Assembly: GCF_002335525.1 (NCBI RefSeq)
Contig: NZ_BDUF01000059.1
Location: 18,793 to 82,152 of the forward strand
Reading direction: 5' to 3'
DNA length: 63,360 nucleotides
Source of the DNA: Effusibacillus lacus
GTDB taxonomy: Bacteria; Bacillota; Bacilli; Tumebacillales; Effusibacillaceae
Below, in pieces: positions 18,958 to 28,492 of the stretch. The position numbers were made by a program, and so were the translations under genes. Within the stretch, counting starts at the first letter, position 1. Every line of letters starts with the position of its first letter. Below the pieces are notes generated by a model. It was not told where the DNA came from. It searched no databases and was given only the letters and a program-made list of their open reading frames with translations.

Positions 18958-19276
18958 CCGGCTGCTGAATTTGTTGGGTTTGGCAATGAGAGCGGGAGGA
19001 GTTGTAACGGGAGACGATTCTTGCATGGCCAAGATTCGCGGAGGCAAGGCTTGGCTGACCGTGGTTGCCCAAGATGCGGGCCCTAACACCAAAAAAAAGT
19101 ACCGTGACAAATGCCGCAGTTATAATGTGCCGATCGTGGAAGGTTTCTCGAAAGAGGAACTCGGCAAGGCATTGGGCAAAATCGAGCGGGCTGTTGTTGT
19201 AATCGTGAACAAAGGATTTGCAGAACGGATTTTGCAGTTGTCAAGGGAACAAATCGGGGGTGAAGCATGTGAGTAA
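18950..19276 (+). CDS. ylxQ: YlxQ, L7Ae-family ribosomal/RNA-binding protein
   Basis: 108 residues, L7Ae/L30e/S12e-type fold that recognises kink-turn RNA. The N-terminal [19 protein letters not shown] and the middle [18 protein letters not shown] are family features. It starts within ylxR and its last eight bases overlap the infB start. Position in nusA-ylxR-ylxQ-infB is conserved across Firmicutes. Confidence 0.9.
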   Translation: MDDRLLNLLGLAMRAGGVVTGDDSCMAKIRGGKAWLTVVAQDAGPNTKKKYRDKCRSYNVPIVEGFSKEELGKALGKIERAVVVIVNKGFAERILQLSREQIGGEACE

Positions 19277-21752
19277 GTTACGCGTGTATGAATACGCCAA
19301 ACAAATGAATATGACCAGCAAAGAGATTATTACCATCCTGAATCGATTAAACATACAAGTCAACAATCACATGAGCGTGATGGATCCAGACATGATTACT
19401 GCTGTGGAAGGTTTTATGGCCGATTTGAAAAGCCGTGCGCAGTCCAAACACGAGGAACGGGAACAGGACCGCTCTTCCCAGCAGCAGGGCCGACCGCAAA
19501 ATGGTCGGAACAAAGAGCAGGGCAACCGTCCGCAAGGCCAGGGCCAAGGGCAGCGTCCGCAAGGCCAGGGCCAAGGGCAGCGTCCGCAAGGCCAGGGCCA
19601 GGGGCAGCGTCCGCAAGGCCAGGGCCAGGGGCAGCGTCCGCAAGGCCAGGGCCAGGGGCAGCGTTCGCAAGGCCAGGGCCAGGGACATCGTTCGCAAGGC
19701 CAAGGGCAGGGGCAGCGTTCGCAAGGCCAAGGGCAGGGGCAGCGTTCGCAAGGCCAGGGCCAGGGGCAGCGTCCCCATGTGGCTCATGCCCAAAAAGCCA
19801 GTGCAATCGTTGAGGAGGTCCTTGACGATACACGTTTCTATAACAGGGATGAACGTATCGCCAAGAAGCCGAAACAAAGCCCTCAAGGAAATAAAGATAA
19901 CCGTAAACAGATTGGGCCTCAAGCCAATCGTCATCACAAGCCGGGCAAAGGGAACCAGCCCAGACAGGCGCAACCACAAGCTCCAAAACAGCCGGAAGGC
20001 CCCAAAACAATTGAAATTGAAGGTCCGATGACGGTCGGTGAATTGTCAAAACTGATCAAACGGGAACCGTCCGAAGTGATCAAGAAACTTCTGTTCCTGG
20101 GGATCATGGCGACAATCAATCAGGAAATCGATACAGATGCCATTGAGCTTGTCGCAAACGATTTCGGAATTGAAGTCGTCATCAAAGAACCTGTCGATGA
20201 AGAAGCCCTTGATATGCTGATTGAGGAAGCGGATCCCTCTAAGCTTGAAGAGCGTCCTCCAATTGTGACAATCATGGGACACGTGGATCATGGTAAAACC
20301 ACATTGCTTGACGCTATTCGCGAAACCAATGTTACGGCGCAGGAAGCAGGCGGCATCACCCAGCATATCGGTGCCTATCAAGTGGAGATCAACGGTAAGA
20401 AAATCACCTTCCTTGACACACCCGGACACGCTGCATTTACGACAATGCGTGCCCGCGGCGCTCAGGTTACAGATATTACGATTCTGGTGGTAGCTGCTGA
20501 TGACGGTGTTATGCCACAAACTGTGGAAGCGATCAACCATGCAAAAGCGGCTAATGTTCCGATCATTGTTGCTGTTAACAAAATGGACAAACCGGATGCC
20601 AACCCGGATAGGGTTCGCCAGGAATTGACCGAACATGGCCTGGTAGCCGAGGAATGGGGCGGCGACACAATCTTTGTGCCAATTTCCGCCAAGAAGAAAG
20701 AAGGCCTTGAGCACTTGCTGGAGATGATTCTGCTTGTGGCTGAGATGGCTGAGTTAAAAGCGGATCCTTCAGCCCGTCCGCGTGGAACGGTGATTGAAGC
20801 GGAGCTGGACAAAGGCCGTGGACCGGTGGCTACCGTTCTGGTTCAGAACGGTACCTTGAAAGTCGGGGACGTTGTTGTTGCCGGCAAGACCTTCGGCAAG
20901 GTACGGGCGATGGTCAATGACCGCGGACGCCGGGTGAAAGAAGCAGGCCCCTCCGGACCGGTTGAAATTCTGGGACTGAATGACGTACCAAGCGCCGGTG
21001 ACCTGTTCGTGGTTTATGATGACGAACGCAAAGCCAGAGCATTGGCAGAGAAACGGATCGCCAAAGAACGCCAGGAGCAGCTTGGCGCCCAAAGTCGAGT
21101 TACCCTTGAGGATCTGTATAAGCAGATTCAGGAGGGTGAAGTTAAAGAACTGAACGTGATTATCAAGGCGGACGTGCAGGGTTCCGTTGAAGCGCTGACC
21201 GGTTCACTGGAAAAAATCGATGTGGCCGGAGTACGTGTTCGCGTCATTCATAAGGGTGTCGGTGCGGTTACGGAATCTGACATCTTGCTGGCAACCGCAT
21301 CAAACGCCATCGTCATCGGATTTAACGTCCGACCGGAGCCAAACGCGGCTCGTATGGCAGAGTCCGAGAAAGTGGACATCCGGTTGTACAGGGTCATCTA
21401 CGAAGCAATTGAAGAACTGGAATCCGCCATGAAAGGGATGCTCGACCCTGAATTCAAGGAAGTCATCCAAGGCCGGGTGGAGGTTCGCCAAACGTTTAAA
21501 GTCTCCAAGGTTGGCACCATTGCAGGCTGCTACGTAACAGACGGCAAGATTACCCGGAATTCCCAAGTTCGCGTGCTTCGGGACGGCATCGTAATCTTTG
21601 AAGGGAAACTTGATTCCCTGAAACGGTTCAAAGATGATGTGCGCGAAGTTGCCAGCGGGTACGAATGCGGTTTGACCGTTGAAAACTTCAACGATATCAA
21701 GGAAGGCGACGTCATCGAAGCGTTTGTGATGGAAGCCGTAAAAGTGCAGTAA
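19269..21752 (+). CDS. infB: Translation initiation factor IF-2 with expanded Gln-Gly repeat linker
   Basis: 827 residues, about 110 more than B. subtilis IF-2. A small N-terminal domain ([19 protein letters not shown]) precedes a low-complexity linker at about residues 60-250 that contains nine copies of RPQGQGQGQ or a close variant. The G domain starts near 340 ([34 protein letters not shown]), followed by domains II-IV with the C-terminal fMet-tRNA-binding part. GTG 19269 is chosen because GGGGGTG ends six bases upstream; it overlaps ylxQ. The unusual linker is discussed as a finding. Confidence 0.97.
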   Translation: MSKLRVYEYAKQMNMTSKEIITILNRLNIQVNNHMSVMDPDMITAVEGFMADLKSRAQSKHEEREQDRSSQQQGRPQNGRNKEQGNRPQGQGQGQRPQGQGQGQRPQGQGQGQRPQGQGQGQRPQGQGQGQRSQGQGQGHRSQGQGQGQRSQGQGQGQRSQGQGQGQRPHVAHAQKASAIVEEVLDDTRFYNRDERIAKKPKQSPQGNKDNRKQIGPQANRHHKPGKGNQPRQAQPQAPKQPEGPKTIEIEGPMTVGELSKLIKREPSEVIKKLLFLGIMATINQEIDTDAIELVANDFGIEVVIKEPVDEEALDMLIEEADPSKLEERPPIVTIMGHVDHGKTTLLDAIRETNVTAQEAGGITQHIGAYQVEINGKKITFLDTPGHAAFTTMRARGAQVTDITILVVAADDGVMPQTVEAINHAKAANVPIIVAVNKMDKPDANPDRVRQELTEHGLVAEEWGGDTIFVPISAKKKEGLEHLLEMILLVAEMAELKADPSARPRGTVIEAELDKGRGPVATVLVQNGTLKVGDVVVAGKTFGKVRAMVNDRGRRVKEAGPSGPVEILGLNDVPSAGDLFVVYDDERKARALAEKRIAKERQEQLGAQSRVTLEDLYKQIQEGEVKELNVIIKADVQGSVEALTGSLEKIDVAGVRVRVIHKGVGAVTESDILLATASNAIVIGFNVRPEPNAARMAESEKVDIRLYRVIYEAIEELESAMKGMLDPEFKEVIQGRVEVRQTFKVSKVGTIAGCYVTDGKITRNSQVRVLRDGIVIFEGKLDSLKRFKDDVREVASGYECGLTVENFNDIKEGDVIEAFVMEAVKVQ
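19527..19769 (+). repeat. 27-bp tandem repeat, nine units, inside infB
   Basis: Nine uninterrupted 27-base units (19527, 19554, 19581 ... 19743) each encode nine residues, RPQGQGQGQ in units 1-5 and RSQGQGQG(Q/H) in units 6-9. Units differ at a few positions (CCG/TCG, CAA/CAG, one CAT), so it is a real decaying tandem array that preserves frame. Confidence 0.95.
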
Positions 21753-21848
21753 ATTTTGTATAGAATACCCGGTTTCGTCGATTTGTTGACATGCCGGGTT
21801 CTTCCATTCCATGTGCAAAGTCCCGGCACATTACAAGGAGGGTTATGC

Positions 21849-22202
21849 ATGGGCAAAATCAGGGTCAGTCGCGTGGGCGAACAGCTGAAGAAAGAAATTT
21901 CCAATATCATTCAAAATGAGTTGAAAGATCCCCGAATCGGCTTTCTTACAGTTACAGATGTGGAAGTGTCCGGGGATCTCCAGATTGCCAAAGTCTATGT
22001 ATCTGTCTTGGGCTCTCAGGATCAAAAGGCAGAATCGCTGAATGCCTTGCGGAAGGCAACCGGATTTATCCGCAGTGAGGTGGGCCGCAGGATTCGATTG
22101 CGTTTAACGCCGGAACTGATATTTGAATTGGATACCTCGCTAGAGTACAGCAGCAAGATCCAGCAAGTTTTGCGCGACATAAACTCCGAAAGGAAGGAGT
22201 AG
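21849..22202 (+). CDS. rbfA: Ribosome-binding factor A
   Basis: 117 residues. RbfA binds the 30S subunit in late 16S rRNA maturation. Family features: [20 protein letters not shown], the [20 protein letters not shown] region and AKVYVSVLG, with a KH-like fold. ATG 21849 has AAGGAGGG nine bases upstream; the length fits the family. nrnA starts two bases after its stop. Confidence 0.96.
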   Translation: MGKIRVSRVGEQLKKEISNIIQNELKDPRIGFLTVTDVEVSGDLQIAKVYVSVLGSQDQKAESLNALRKATGFIRSEVGRRIRLRLTPELIFELDTSLEYSSKIQQVLRDINSERKE

Positions 22203-22204
22203 CA

Positions 22205-23179
22205 ATGGACAGACGGCAAATGTTGCAGGAAGCATCCGATTTTATCCTGCAAAACGATGACTTCTTGCTGATTACACATGTACAGCCGGACGGAGATGCG
22301 CTGGGTTCCACTCTGGGATTTGCCCATTTGTTGCAAGCCCTGGGAAAACGGTATGCAATTGCAGTTGAGGAACCGATACCCGCCAAATTTCGTTTTTTGC
22401 CAATGTCCGACCGTATTCAACTGGCATCTCAGATTTCCCGGAGATTCTCCAAGATTGTGGCGCTGGACTGTGGAGATATCAAGCGATTCGGACGTTGTGC
22501 CGAGTTCCTCGAACCGCAGGCTGACATTCTGAATATTGACCATCATAAGACCAACGATTGTTTTGGTAGGGCCAATCTGGTTGATTTGGAGGCTGCTGCC
22601 ACATCCCAGATCGTATTCAATCTGGCATCTTTCATGGGAACTGAGATCGGCAGGGATATGTCGGTATGTTTATATACAGGCATTTTGACCGATACAGGCG
22701 GATTCCGGTACGGCAATACAACTGTGGAAGTGCACACTATTGCGGCTGAACTGTTAAGAAATGGAGTATCTCCCTATGATGTGGCCGACCGTGTGCTGGA
22801 AACCTTGACCTGGTCCCAACTGCAACTGATAAGGGAGGGCCTGAAGTCCTTGCAGAAAGACGAATTGGGCAAAGTCGCCTGGATGGTTGTGGAGAGGGAT
22901 TTGTTGGACCGGCTGGGCGCCGGTGATGAAGACGCAGAAGGGCTGGTCAGCTATGCCCGTAATGTGCAAGGGGTGGAAGTGGGGATTCTTTTCCGTGAAA
23001 AAGCGGACGGTACTGTAAAAGCAAGTCTTCGTTCAAAATATCATGTGGATGTTGGCGAAATCGCACTATCTCTGGGGGGCGGAGGACATGCCCGCGCTGC
23101 AGGATGCACCTTGGCCGGACCGGTAGACAAAGCGGTAGCGGAGGTCCTTTTGAAAGTGAGAGAGTCGTTACCATCATGA
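22205..23179 (+). CDS. nrnA: DHH-DHHA1 phosphoesterase NrnA (nanoRNase / pAp phosphatase)
   Basis: 324 residues. NrnA degrades 2-5 nt RNA fragments and dephosphorylates pAp. The catalytic motifs are intact: HVQPDGDALGST (about 25-36), ALDCGD, and NIDHHKTND (the DHH motif, about 112-120), with TGILTDTGGFRY in the middle and the DHHA1 tail GGGGHARAAGC near 295-305. It sits between rbfA and truB as in B. subtilis, and its TGA overlaps the truB ATG. Confidence 0.95.
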   Translation: MDRRQMLQEASDFILQNDDFLLITHVQPDGDALGSTLGFAHLLQALGKRYAIAVEEPIPAKFRFLPMSDRIQLASQISRRFSKIVALDCGDIKRFGRCAEFLEPQADILNIDHHKTNDCFGRANLVDLEAAATSQIVFNLASFMGTEIGRDMSVCLYTGILTDTGGFRYGNTTVEVHTIAAELLRNGVSPYDVADRVLETLTWSQLQLIREGLKSLQKDELGKVAWMVVERDLLDRLGAGDEDAEGLVSYARNVQGVEVGILFREKADGTVKASLRSKYHVDVGEIALSLGGGGHARAAGCTLAGPVDKAVAEVLLKVRESLPS

Positions 23180-24108
23180 ATGGAATCCTCGTAATACATA
23201 AGCCCAGAGGGATGACCTCGCAACAGGTGGTCGGCAGAATCAAAAGAATACTGGGTGTCAGGAAAGTGGGACATACCGGTACCCTTGACCCCGATGTTGA
23301 CGGTGTCCTTCCGATTTGTATCGGGCATGCCACCAGAGTTGCGGAGTATATGCTTGACCAGAACAAGACCTATATCGGGGAAGTGACATTCGGCTTCTCC
23401 ACTGACACTCAGGATGCATCAGGGGAAGTGTTGGAAAAGGTCGAACAGGTCAACTTGACGGAAGAACAGATTGTCAAGGGGATCGCCCGTTTTGTCGGTG
23501 AAATTGAACAGGTGCCTCCCGCTTTCTCCGCTGTAAAAATTGGCGGGAAACGGGCTTACGACCTTGCCAGAAAAGGGGAGTCTGTGTCCTTGCCTCCCCG
23601 GAAAGTAACCATATATTCGCTGCAGGTGCTTGAAATGAACCTGCAACGGAAATTGCCAAGCGTTCGATTTCTGGTCGAATGTTCGAAGGGAACCTATGTC
23701 CGGACACTTTGTCATGACTTGGGACAGGCACTTGGAGTTCCGGCCCATATGTCAGCACTTACCCGGACAAAATCAGGCCCCTTTTCGCTGGAAATGGCTC
23801 ATACTTTGGAGGAAATCGAACAGGCGCAAACGGAAGCAACGGTAGAGAACTTATTGTTGCCGCTATCTGCCGCAGTGGAGTACCTTCCGGTGCAAGCAAT
23901 TAGCGATAAACTGGAGAGACGAGTGATCAACGGAATGGAAATGCATTTTCCGGCGAAAGACTTGCCTTTGGTGACGGGAAGCCTGTTGCGGATCCAAACC
24001 CGTGAAGGAAAACTTCTGGCGATATATCGGGTTGTGGAAACGGACGGACAAACCATTCGTACCAAGCCGGAGAAAGTGTTTAAGCAGCAGGGGAGGCTGG
24101 AACTGTGA
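23176..24108 (+). CDS. truB: tRNA pseudouridine-55 synthase
   Basis: 310 residues. It makes the conserved pseudouridine in the T-loop of tRNAs. The motif VGHTGTLDPDVDGVLPICIG carries the catalytic Asp (in LDPD, about residue 40), with KTYIGEVTFGFSTDTQD, PPAFSAVKIGGKRAYDLAR and CSKGTYVRTLCHDLG further on, and a PUA-like tail. ATG 23176 overlaps the nrnA stop; the family start MNGILVIHKPRGMTS fits well. Confidence 0.96.
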   Translation: MNGILVIHKPRGMTSQQVVGRIKRILGVRKVGHTGTLDPDVDGVLPICIGHATRVAEYMLDQNKTYIGEVTFGFSTDTQDASGEVLEKVEQVNLTEEQIVKGIARFVGEIEQVPPAFSAVKIGGKRAYDLARKGESVSLPPRKVTIYSLQVLEMNLQRKLPSVRFLVECSKGTYVRTLCHDLGQALGVPAHMSALTRTKSGPFSLEMAHTLEEIEQAQTEATVENLLLPLSAAVEYLPVQAISDKLERRVINGMEMHFPAKDLPLVTGSLLRIQTREGKLLAIYRVVETDGQTIRTKPEKVFKQQGRLEL

Positions 24109-25043
24109 AGACAGTTCGGATTGCCGGATTACCGGGGAACCAAACATATGAGCCTAGTGTGATGGCGCTGGGGAATTTTGACGGAGTGCACAAAGGGCAC
24201 AGGCAGATTGTCGAGGAAGCCAGAACAATTGCCAACCATAAGGGCGTTAAACTGGCTGTGATGACCTTTGACCCGCATCCCCGTCAAGTTTTGGGGGTAG
24301 GCTCCAACTATGACCAACAGCTGACTCCCCTGCCGATAAAGCTCAAATTGTTGAAAGAATTGAACGTTGACATTTGTTATGTGATCCATTTTGACAAGCG
24401 GTTTGCTGCCGTTTCATCCGGCGGGTTTGTGGAAGATTATCTCTGGAGGTTGAATGCGGCGGCGGTGGTGGTAGGATTTGACTACCGGTTTGGCGCTGGA
24501 GGACGGGCAGATGCATCGGTGTTAAAGGGGTTGGTTGAACAGGCAGGCAAAACTGTGCACATTGTTCCGGCAGTCAATCTTTACGGGGAAAAAATTTCGT
24601 CTTCTTTCATCCGGGAAAAACTCCTCTTGGGAGAGGTGAAGCTGGCTGCCGAACTGCTTGGCAAACCCTATGAGATCGTCGGGGAGATTGTTCGTGGCGA
24701 GGGGCGTGGCAAACATCTGGGATTCCCAACGGCCAACATTGCTCCTTCGCACAAATTTGTGCTTCCGCGAACGGGTGTCTATTTGATCAAAGGTTACCTG
24801 TCAGGATCGGAAAACATATACAACGGCTTGATGAATGTTGGATATAAGCCCACTTTTCATGACACGGAAAATCAGGTCACACTGGAAGCGCATCTGTTTG
24901 ACTTTTCCGGCGACATTTATCACCGCCAGATCAGTGTTGAATTCATAGACTTTCTCCGCGCCGAGAAAAAATTCAATTCCGCCCGGGAGCTTATCGACCA
25001 AATTGGGGCCGATATAGCCGAGGCGAAGCGACGACTCAGGTAG
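24105..25043 (+). CDS. ribF: Bifunctional riboflavin kinase / FAD synthetase
   Basis: 312 residues. The N-terminal FMN adenylyltransferase carries the nucleotidyltransferase motif LGNFDGVHKGHR at about 23-34 and SSSFIREKLLLGEV at about 165; the C-terminal flavokinase has GRGKHLGFPTANI at about 200-212 and a conserved NVGYKPTF. GTG start overlapping the truB stop (GTGA). It closes the rimP-ribF operon. Confidence 0.95.
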   Translation: MKTVRIAGLPGNQTYEPSVMALGNFDGVHKGHRQIVEEARTIANHKGVKLAVMTFDPHPRQVLGVGSNYDQQLTPLPIKLKLLKELNVDICYVIHFDKRFAAVSSGGFVEDYLWRLNAAAVVVGFDYRFGAGGRADASVLKGLVEQAGKTVHIVPAVNLYGEKISSSFIREKLLLGEVKLAAELLGKPYEIVGEIVRGEGRGKHLGFPTANIAPSHKFVLPRTGVYLIKGYLSGSENIYNGLMNVGYKPTFHDTENQVTLEAHLFDFSGDIYHRQISVEFIDFLRAEKKFNSARELIDQIGADIAEAKRRLR

Positions 25044-25154
25044 TTTTCCGGACCCCGCGCAGCGTGACCCGGTGCTTGCAACGTGGCACGAATAATACGA
25101 TATATCATAGGACAAAGAATCGGGGCATAGACTGAAGCAACCAAGTGCTGTCTG

Positions 25155-25183
25155 TTTACTCCCGTCAGGATCTGTGCTATACT
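25155..25183 (+). promoter_or_regulatory. Promoter-like site upstream of the unrecognised gene pair
   Basis: TTTACT (25155-25160), 17-base spacer, TATACT (25178-25183), about 65 bases before the GTG at 25248. The 200-base gap before that start holds this site and a dispersed short repeat at 25061-25091; no other feature is seen. Confidence 0.6.
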
Positions 25184-25247
25184 ACAACGTGGTATTGAAC
25201 GGAAGCCAATCTTGACAGCACAATCTGGCTGTGAGGGGGCATGTGCC

Positions 25248-25478
25248 GTGAAATACCCTTCCGTTGACTCGCGTGACGCCCGTCTTTTTCAGTTGTGCCG
25301 GGAAGTTGCCCGCATCTGCAAAAGTGAAGAATTTCAGCGATTGAACCGGGAAATGGTCAAGTTGTACCGCAAAAGCGGCATAACCGACCCGTACCTTGCA
25401 GCTTTTCAAGACGCTCTGTTCTCGCTTTTTGTGGAAGCGGACAGTGAATTTGAAGGTTCTGTCGAACCTTTTAATTGA
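25248..25478 (+). CDS. 76-residue protein of unknown function, first of a coupled pair
   Basis: The product (KYPSVDSRDARLFQL, then LCREVARICKSEEFQ, to VEADSEFEGSVEPFN) looks all-helical and acidic at the end, with two Cys in the first half and no known motif. GTG 25248 has GAGGGGG eight bases upstream. Its TGA ends two bases before the next ATG, so the two genes are probably co-translated. The pair stands between ribF and rpsO, which are close neighbours in many Firmicutes. Not recognised; a toxin-antitoxin-like or regulatory pairing is possible only by architecture. Confidence 0.65.
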   Translation: MKYPSVDSRDARLFQLCREVARICKSEEFQRLNREMVKLYRKSGITDPYLAAFQDALFSLFVEADSEFEGSVEPFN

Positions 25479-25480
25479 CG

Positions 25481-25702
25481 ATGAAGGTTATTGTCACTGT
25501 TCATGCCAGACAAAGGCTGCATGAGGAGCGACAACGCGGGATTCGGGTGGAAGACATTATCCGGGCCGCCAACCAGATCCCCGGCAGCGTCCCGATTGCA
25601 ACGCGCTTTCGAGGATTCATGTCACTGTCAGGACGAACGTTTGACATTGTGGCAAAGGACATTGCCCAAGGCAGACTGGTCATTACAGTCATCGGGAAAT
25701 GA
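25481..25702 (+). CDS. 73-residue protein, DUF4258-like
   Basis: The start MKVIVTVHARQRLHEERQRG, followed by RVEDIIRAANQIPG and a beta-rich end (VAKDIAQGRLVITVIGK), resembles DUF4258 proteins, whose pattern is an N-terminal strand, H-x-x-x-R, a helix, and a C-terminal hairpin. Some of that superfamily resemble RelE/BrnT-type RNases; catalysis is not shown here. It follows its partner by two bases and lies about 75 bases upstream of rpsO. The start ATG lacks a strong ribosome-binding site of its own, which fits translational coupling. Confidence 0.6.
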   Translation: MKVIVTVHARQRLHEERQRGIRVEDIIRAANQIPGSVPIATRFRGFMSLSGRTFDIVAKDIAQGRLVITVIGK

Positions 25703-25778
25703 ACCTTAGCGCGGATTTCGAGTACCTCGACGAATTCTGGGCTGGGGGGATACCATAAAGCAAAGGAGGTGACGCAGC

Positions 25779-26048
25779 ATGTCGTTGTCGGCAGAACAAA
25801 AACAAGCCCTGATTGACGAGTTCAAAGTCCATGCAAGCGATACAGGGTCTCCTGAAGTGCAAATTGCGATTTTGACAAACAAAATCAACTACCTCAACGA
25901 TCACTTGCGCGTCCACAAGAAGGATCACCACTCCCGTCGTGGGCTTCTCAAGATGGTCGGGCATCGCCGTAACTTGTTGAACTATCTCCGCAAGAAGGAC
26001 GTCAACCGTTACCGTGCGGTTGTAGAAAAGTTGGGCTTGCGCAAATAA
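25779..26048 (+). CDS. rpsO: 30S ribosomal protein S15
   Basis: 89 residues, standard length. S15 nucleates the 30S platform by binding 16S rRNA. Hallmarks: [40 protein letters not shown] and [12 protein letters not shown] strong AAAGGAGGTG precedes the ATG. The 75 bases upstream contain a short hairpin (TCGAG-TAC-CTCGA); S15 autoregulates through such leaders in several bacteria, but no specific motif is identifiable. A strong terminator follows. Confidence 0.98.
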   Translation: MSLSAEQKQALIDEFKVHASDTGSPEVQIAILTNKINYLNDHLRVHKKDHHSRRGLLKMVGHRRNLLNYLRKKDVNRYRAVVEKLGLRK

Positions 26049-26052
26049 CCAG

Positions 26053-26083
26053 GAAGCGGGAACTCCTCCCGCTTCTTGTTTTT
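26053..26083 (+). terminator. Terminator after rpsO
   Basis: Nine-bp stem GAAGCGGGA / TCCCGCTTC, loop ACTCC, then TTGTTTTTT. Confidence 0.9.
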
Positions 26084-26190
26084 TGTTGCAAAAAGAAGGA
26101 AATACTGACCATATGCCGAAATCTACTATGTTTATGTACATAATCTGTTTGTTGTTGGTACAGTTGTTCGAAGGGAGGCTTATTGCCTAA

Positions 26191-28410
26191 ATGCAACAAG
26201 GAATTCCACATCGAGTTTTTGAAACCGAACTTGCAGGAAGAAAGTTAAGCATTGAGACGGGCAAGTTCGCGAAACAGGCCAATGCGGCTGTTATGGTCCG
26301 GTATGGAGATACAGCGGTTCTGGCTACTGTCACCGCTTCCAAAGAGCCGAAGGACCTTGATTTCTTTCCGCTGACGGTTAACTATGAAGAGCGGCTCTAT
26401 TCTGTTGGCAAGATACCGGGGGGCTTTATCAAGCGGGAAGGCCGACCAAGCGAGAAGGCGATTCTGGCCAGCCGTTTGATCGATCGCCCGATTCGTCCGT
26501 TGTTTCCCGAAGGATTTCGCAATGACGTTCAAATTGTGGATATCGTAATGTCTGTGGATCAGGACTGCGTTCCGGAAATTGCCGGGATGATTGGAACCTC
26601 CGTGGCATTGTCGATATCGGACGTACCTTTTGAGGGTCCCATCGCGGGGGTCATTGTCGGACGGGTGGATGGACAGTTTGTGATCAATCCGACAGTTGAA
26701 CAGGCTGAAAGAAGCGATATGCACCTTACGGTTGCCGGTACAAAGGATGCCATCGTGATGGTGGAAGCCGGAGCGAATGAAGTGCCGGAGGATGTAATGT
26801 TGGAAGCGATTATGTTCGGACACGAAGAAATCAAACGATTGGTCGCTTTTCAGGAGGAAATTCAACAGGCTGTTGGCCTGCCAAAGATGGAAGTAGTGCT
26901 TCACAGTGTGGATGAAACCATCGATCGTCAAGTGCGGGAGTATGCGACAGAGAAGTTGAAACTGGCCATCCGGACTCCGGAAAAACATGCAAGGGAAGAA
27001 GCAATTACTGCGGTCAAGGAAGAAGTCTTGGCCTATATGCAGGAACAGAATCCGGAGTTGACAAACGAACAAATTGCTGACATTAAGGAAGTACTGTACA
27101 ACATTGTGAAAGAGGAAGTTCGCAGAGCCATAATATTTGAGGGAGTTCGTCCCGATGGAAGAGCGCTGGATGAAGTCCGCCCGATTACCAGCGAAGTCTC
27201 CGTACTGCCCCGAACACACGGTTCAGGTTTGTTTACCCGGGGGCAAACCCAGGCTTTGTCCATCTGTACTCTGGGCGCTCTGGGCGATGTTCAGATTCTC
27301 GACGGTTTGGATCTGGAAGAGTCGAAACGATTCATGCATCACTACAATTTCCCGCCGTTTTCCGTAGGGGAAGCCCGGCCGCTGCGCCCTCCGGGACGGC
27401 GCGAAATCGGGCATGGAGCGTTGGGGGAAAGGGCACTTGAAGTCGTCATTCCAACCGAAGAGGAGTTTCCTTACACGATTCGTCTGGTATCGGAAGTGCT
27501 GGAATCCAATGGTTCGACCTCGCAGGCAAGCATCTGCGCTTCTTGTCTTGCCATGATGGACGCGGGGGTGCCGATCAAAGCTCCTGTGGCGGGTGTGGCA
27601 ATGGGCCTTGTGGCGGAAGGCGACCAATATGCCGTATTGACTGACATTCAAGGAATGGAAGATCATCTGGGAGATATGGACTTTAAGGTGGCTGGAACCG
27701 CCAATGGGGTCACCGCTCTGCAGATGGACATCAAGATTAAAGGGCTTACTCGTGATATTCTGAAACAGGCTCTGGAACAGGCCCACAGAGGACGCATGCA
27801 CATTTTGGGCAAGATGTTGGAAGCGATTGACAAGCCCCGTGCAGAACTGTCCAAATATGCTCCTCGCATTATCACCATGCGAATCAACCCTGACAAGATC
27901 CGTGAAGTCATTGGACCAGGCGGCCGCGTGATCAACAAGATCATTGAAGAGACCGGGGTCAAAATCGACATCGAACAAGACGGACGCATCTTCATAGCCA
28001 CCAGCGACCTGGAAGCCGGTGAGAAAGCCCGTTCCATTATTGAAGGAATCGTGGCGGAAGTAGAAGTGGGCAGGATTTATAACGGGCGTGTAACCCGAGT
28101 TGAGAAATACGGAGCGTTTGTGGAGGTTCTCCCCGGCAAAGAAGGGCTCGTTCACATTTCTCATTTGGCAGAAGAACGGGTGGAGAAAACAGAAGATGTT
28201 GTAAAAGTCGGGGATGAAATCCTGGTTAAGGTTACAGAAATCGATCCGCAAGGAAGAGTCAATCTGTCGCGCAAAGCTGCCCTTCGTGAACTGCGCGGTG
28301 AACCTGCGGAAGATCCGACATCCGCGCCCCGCAGAGAGCGGGATAACCGACCGAACCGTGGAGATCGCGGAGATCGTCCTCCCCGTCGACGAAACGAAAA
28401 TCAAGTATAA
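26191..28410 (+). CDS. pnp: Polynucleotide phosphorylase
   Basis: 739 residues. Processive 3'-5' phosphorolytic exoribonuclease of the degradosome. Order: first RNase PH domain (about 10-145, with [20 protein letters not shown]), linker helices, second RNase PH domain (about 325-545, [19 protein letters not shown] and the catalytic [17 protein letters not shown]), KH domain (about 555-620) and S1 domain (about 625-692: [20 protein letters not shown]), then an Arg/Gly/Asp-rich disordered tail. The RBS GGGAGG is about 12 bases before the ATG. Confidence 0.98.
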   Translation: MQQGIPHRVFETELAGRKLSIETGKFAKQANAAVMVRYGDTAVLATVTASKEPKDLDFFPLTVNYEERLYSVGKIPGGFIKREGRPSEKAILASRLIDRPIRPLFPEGFRNDVQIVDIVMSVDQDCVPEIAGMIGTSVALSISDVPFEGPIAGVIVGRVDGQFVINPTVEQAERSDMHLTVAGTKDAIVMVEAGANEVPEDVMLEAIMFGHEEIKRLVAFQEEIQQAVGLPKMEVVLHSVDETIDRQVREYATEKLKLAIRTPEKHAREEAITAVKEEVLAYMQEQNPELTNEQIADIKEVLYNIVKEEVRRAIIFEGVRPDGRALDEVRPITSEVSVLPRTHGSGLFTRGQTQALSICTLGALGDVQILDGLDLEESKRFMHHYNFPPFSVGEARPLRPPGRREIGHGALGERALEVVIPTEEEFPYTIRLVSEVLESNGSTSQASICASCLAMMDAGVPIKAPVAGVAMGLVAEGDQYAVLTDIQGMEDHLGDMDFKVAGTANGVTALQMDIKIKGLTRDILKQALEQAHRGRMHILGKMLEAIDKPRAELSKYAPRIITMRINPDKIREVIGPGGRVINKIIEETGVKIDIEQDGRIFIATSDLEAGEKARSIIEGIVAEVEVGRIYNGRVTRVEKYGAFVEVLPGKEGLVHISHLAEERVEKTEDVVKVGDEILVKVTEIDPQGRVNLSRKAALRELRGEPAEDPTSAPRRERDNRPNRGDRGDRPPRRRNENQV

Positions 28411-28414
28411 ATTG

Positions 28415-28453
28415 GAAAAGAGTCAGTCGACTGGCTCTTTTCTTTTTTTTTTG
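28415..28453 (+). terminator. Terminator after pnp
   Basis: Stem AAAGAGTCAG / CTGGCTCTTT (one G.T pair) with TCGA loop, followed by a long T-run. Confidence 0.9.
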
Positions 28454-28492
28454 TACAAAATAAAACCGAATTCTTACAAGGGGGGTAAGGCG

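Noticed and set aside
19527-19769. CRISPR-like array
   Set aside because: The repeats are contiguous 27-base units with no spacers and they keep the infB reading frame.
19347-20049. Long antisense frames over the infB repeat
   Set aside because: Periodic Gln-Gly codons create open antisense frames (Ala/Leu/Gly-rich repeats); there is no independent start signal.
25700-25778. S15-binding leader for rpsO
   Set aside because: Only a short TCGAG-TAC-CTCGA hairpin is visible; it is not enough to call an autoregulatory RNA.
28214-28492. In-frame extension of the YlxY-type gene upstream across the pnp end and its terminator
   Set aside because: It would overlap pnp and the terminator; ATG 28493 with GGGGGTAAGG gives a sensible signal segment.
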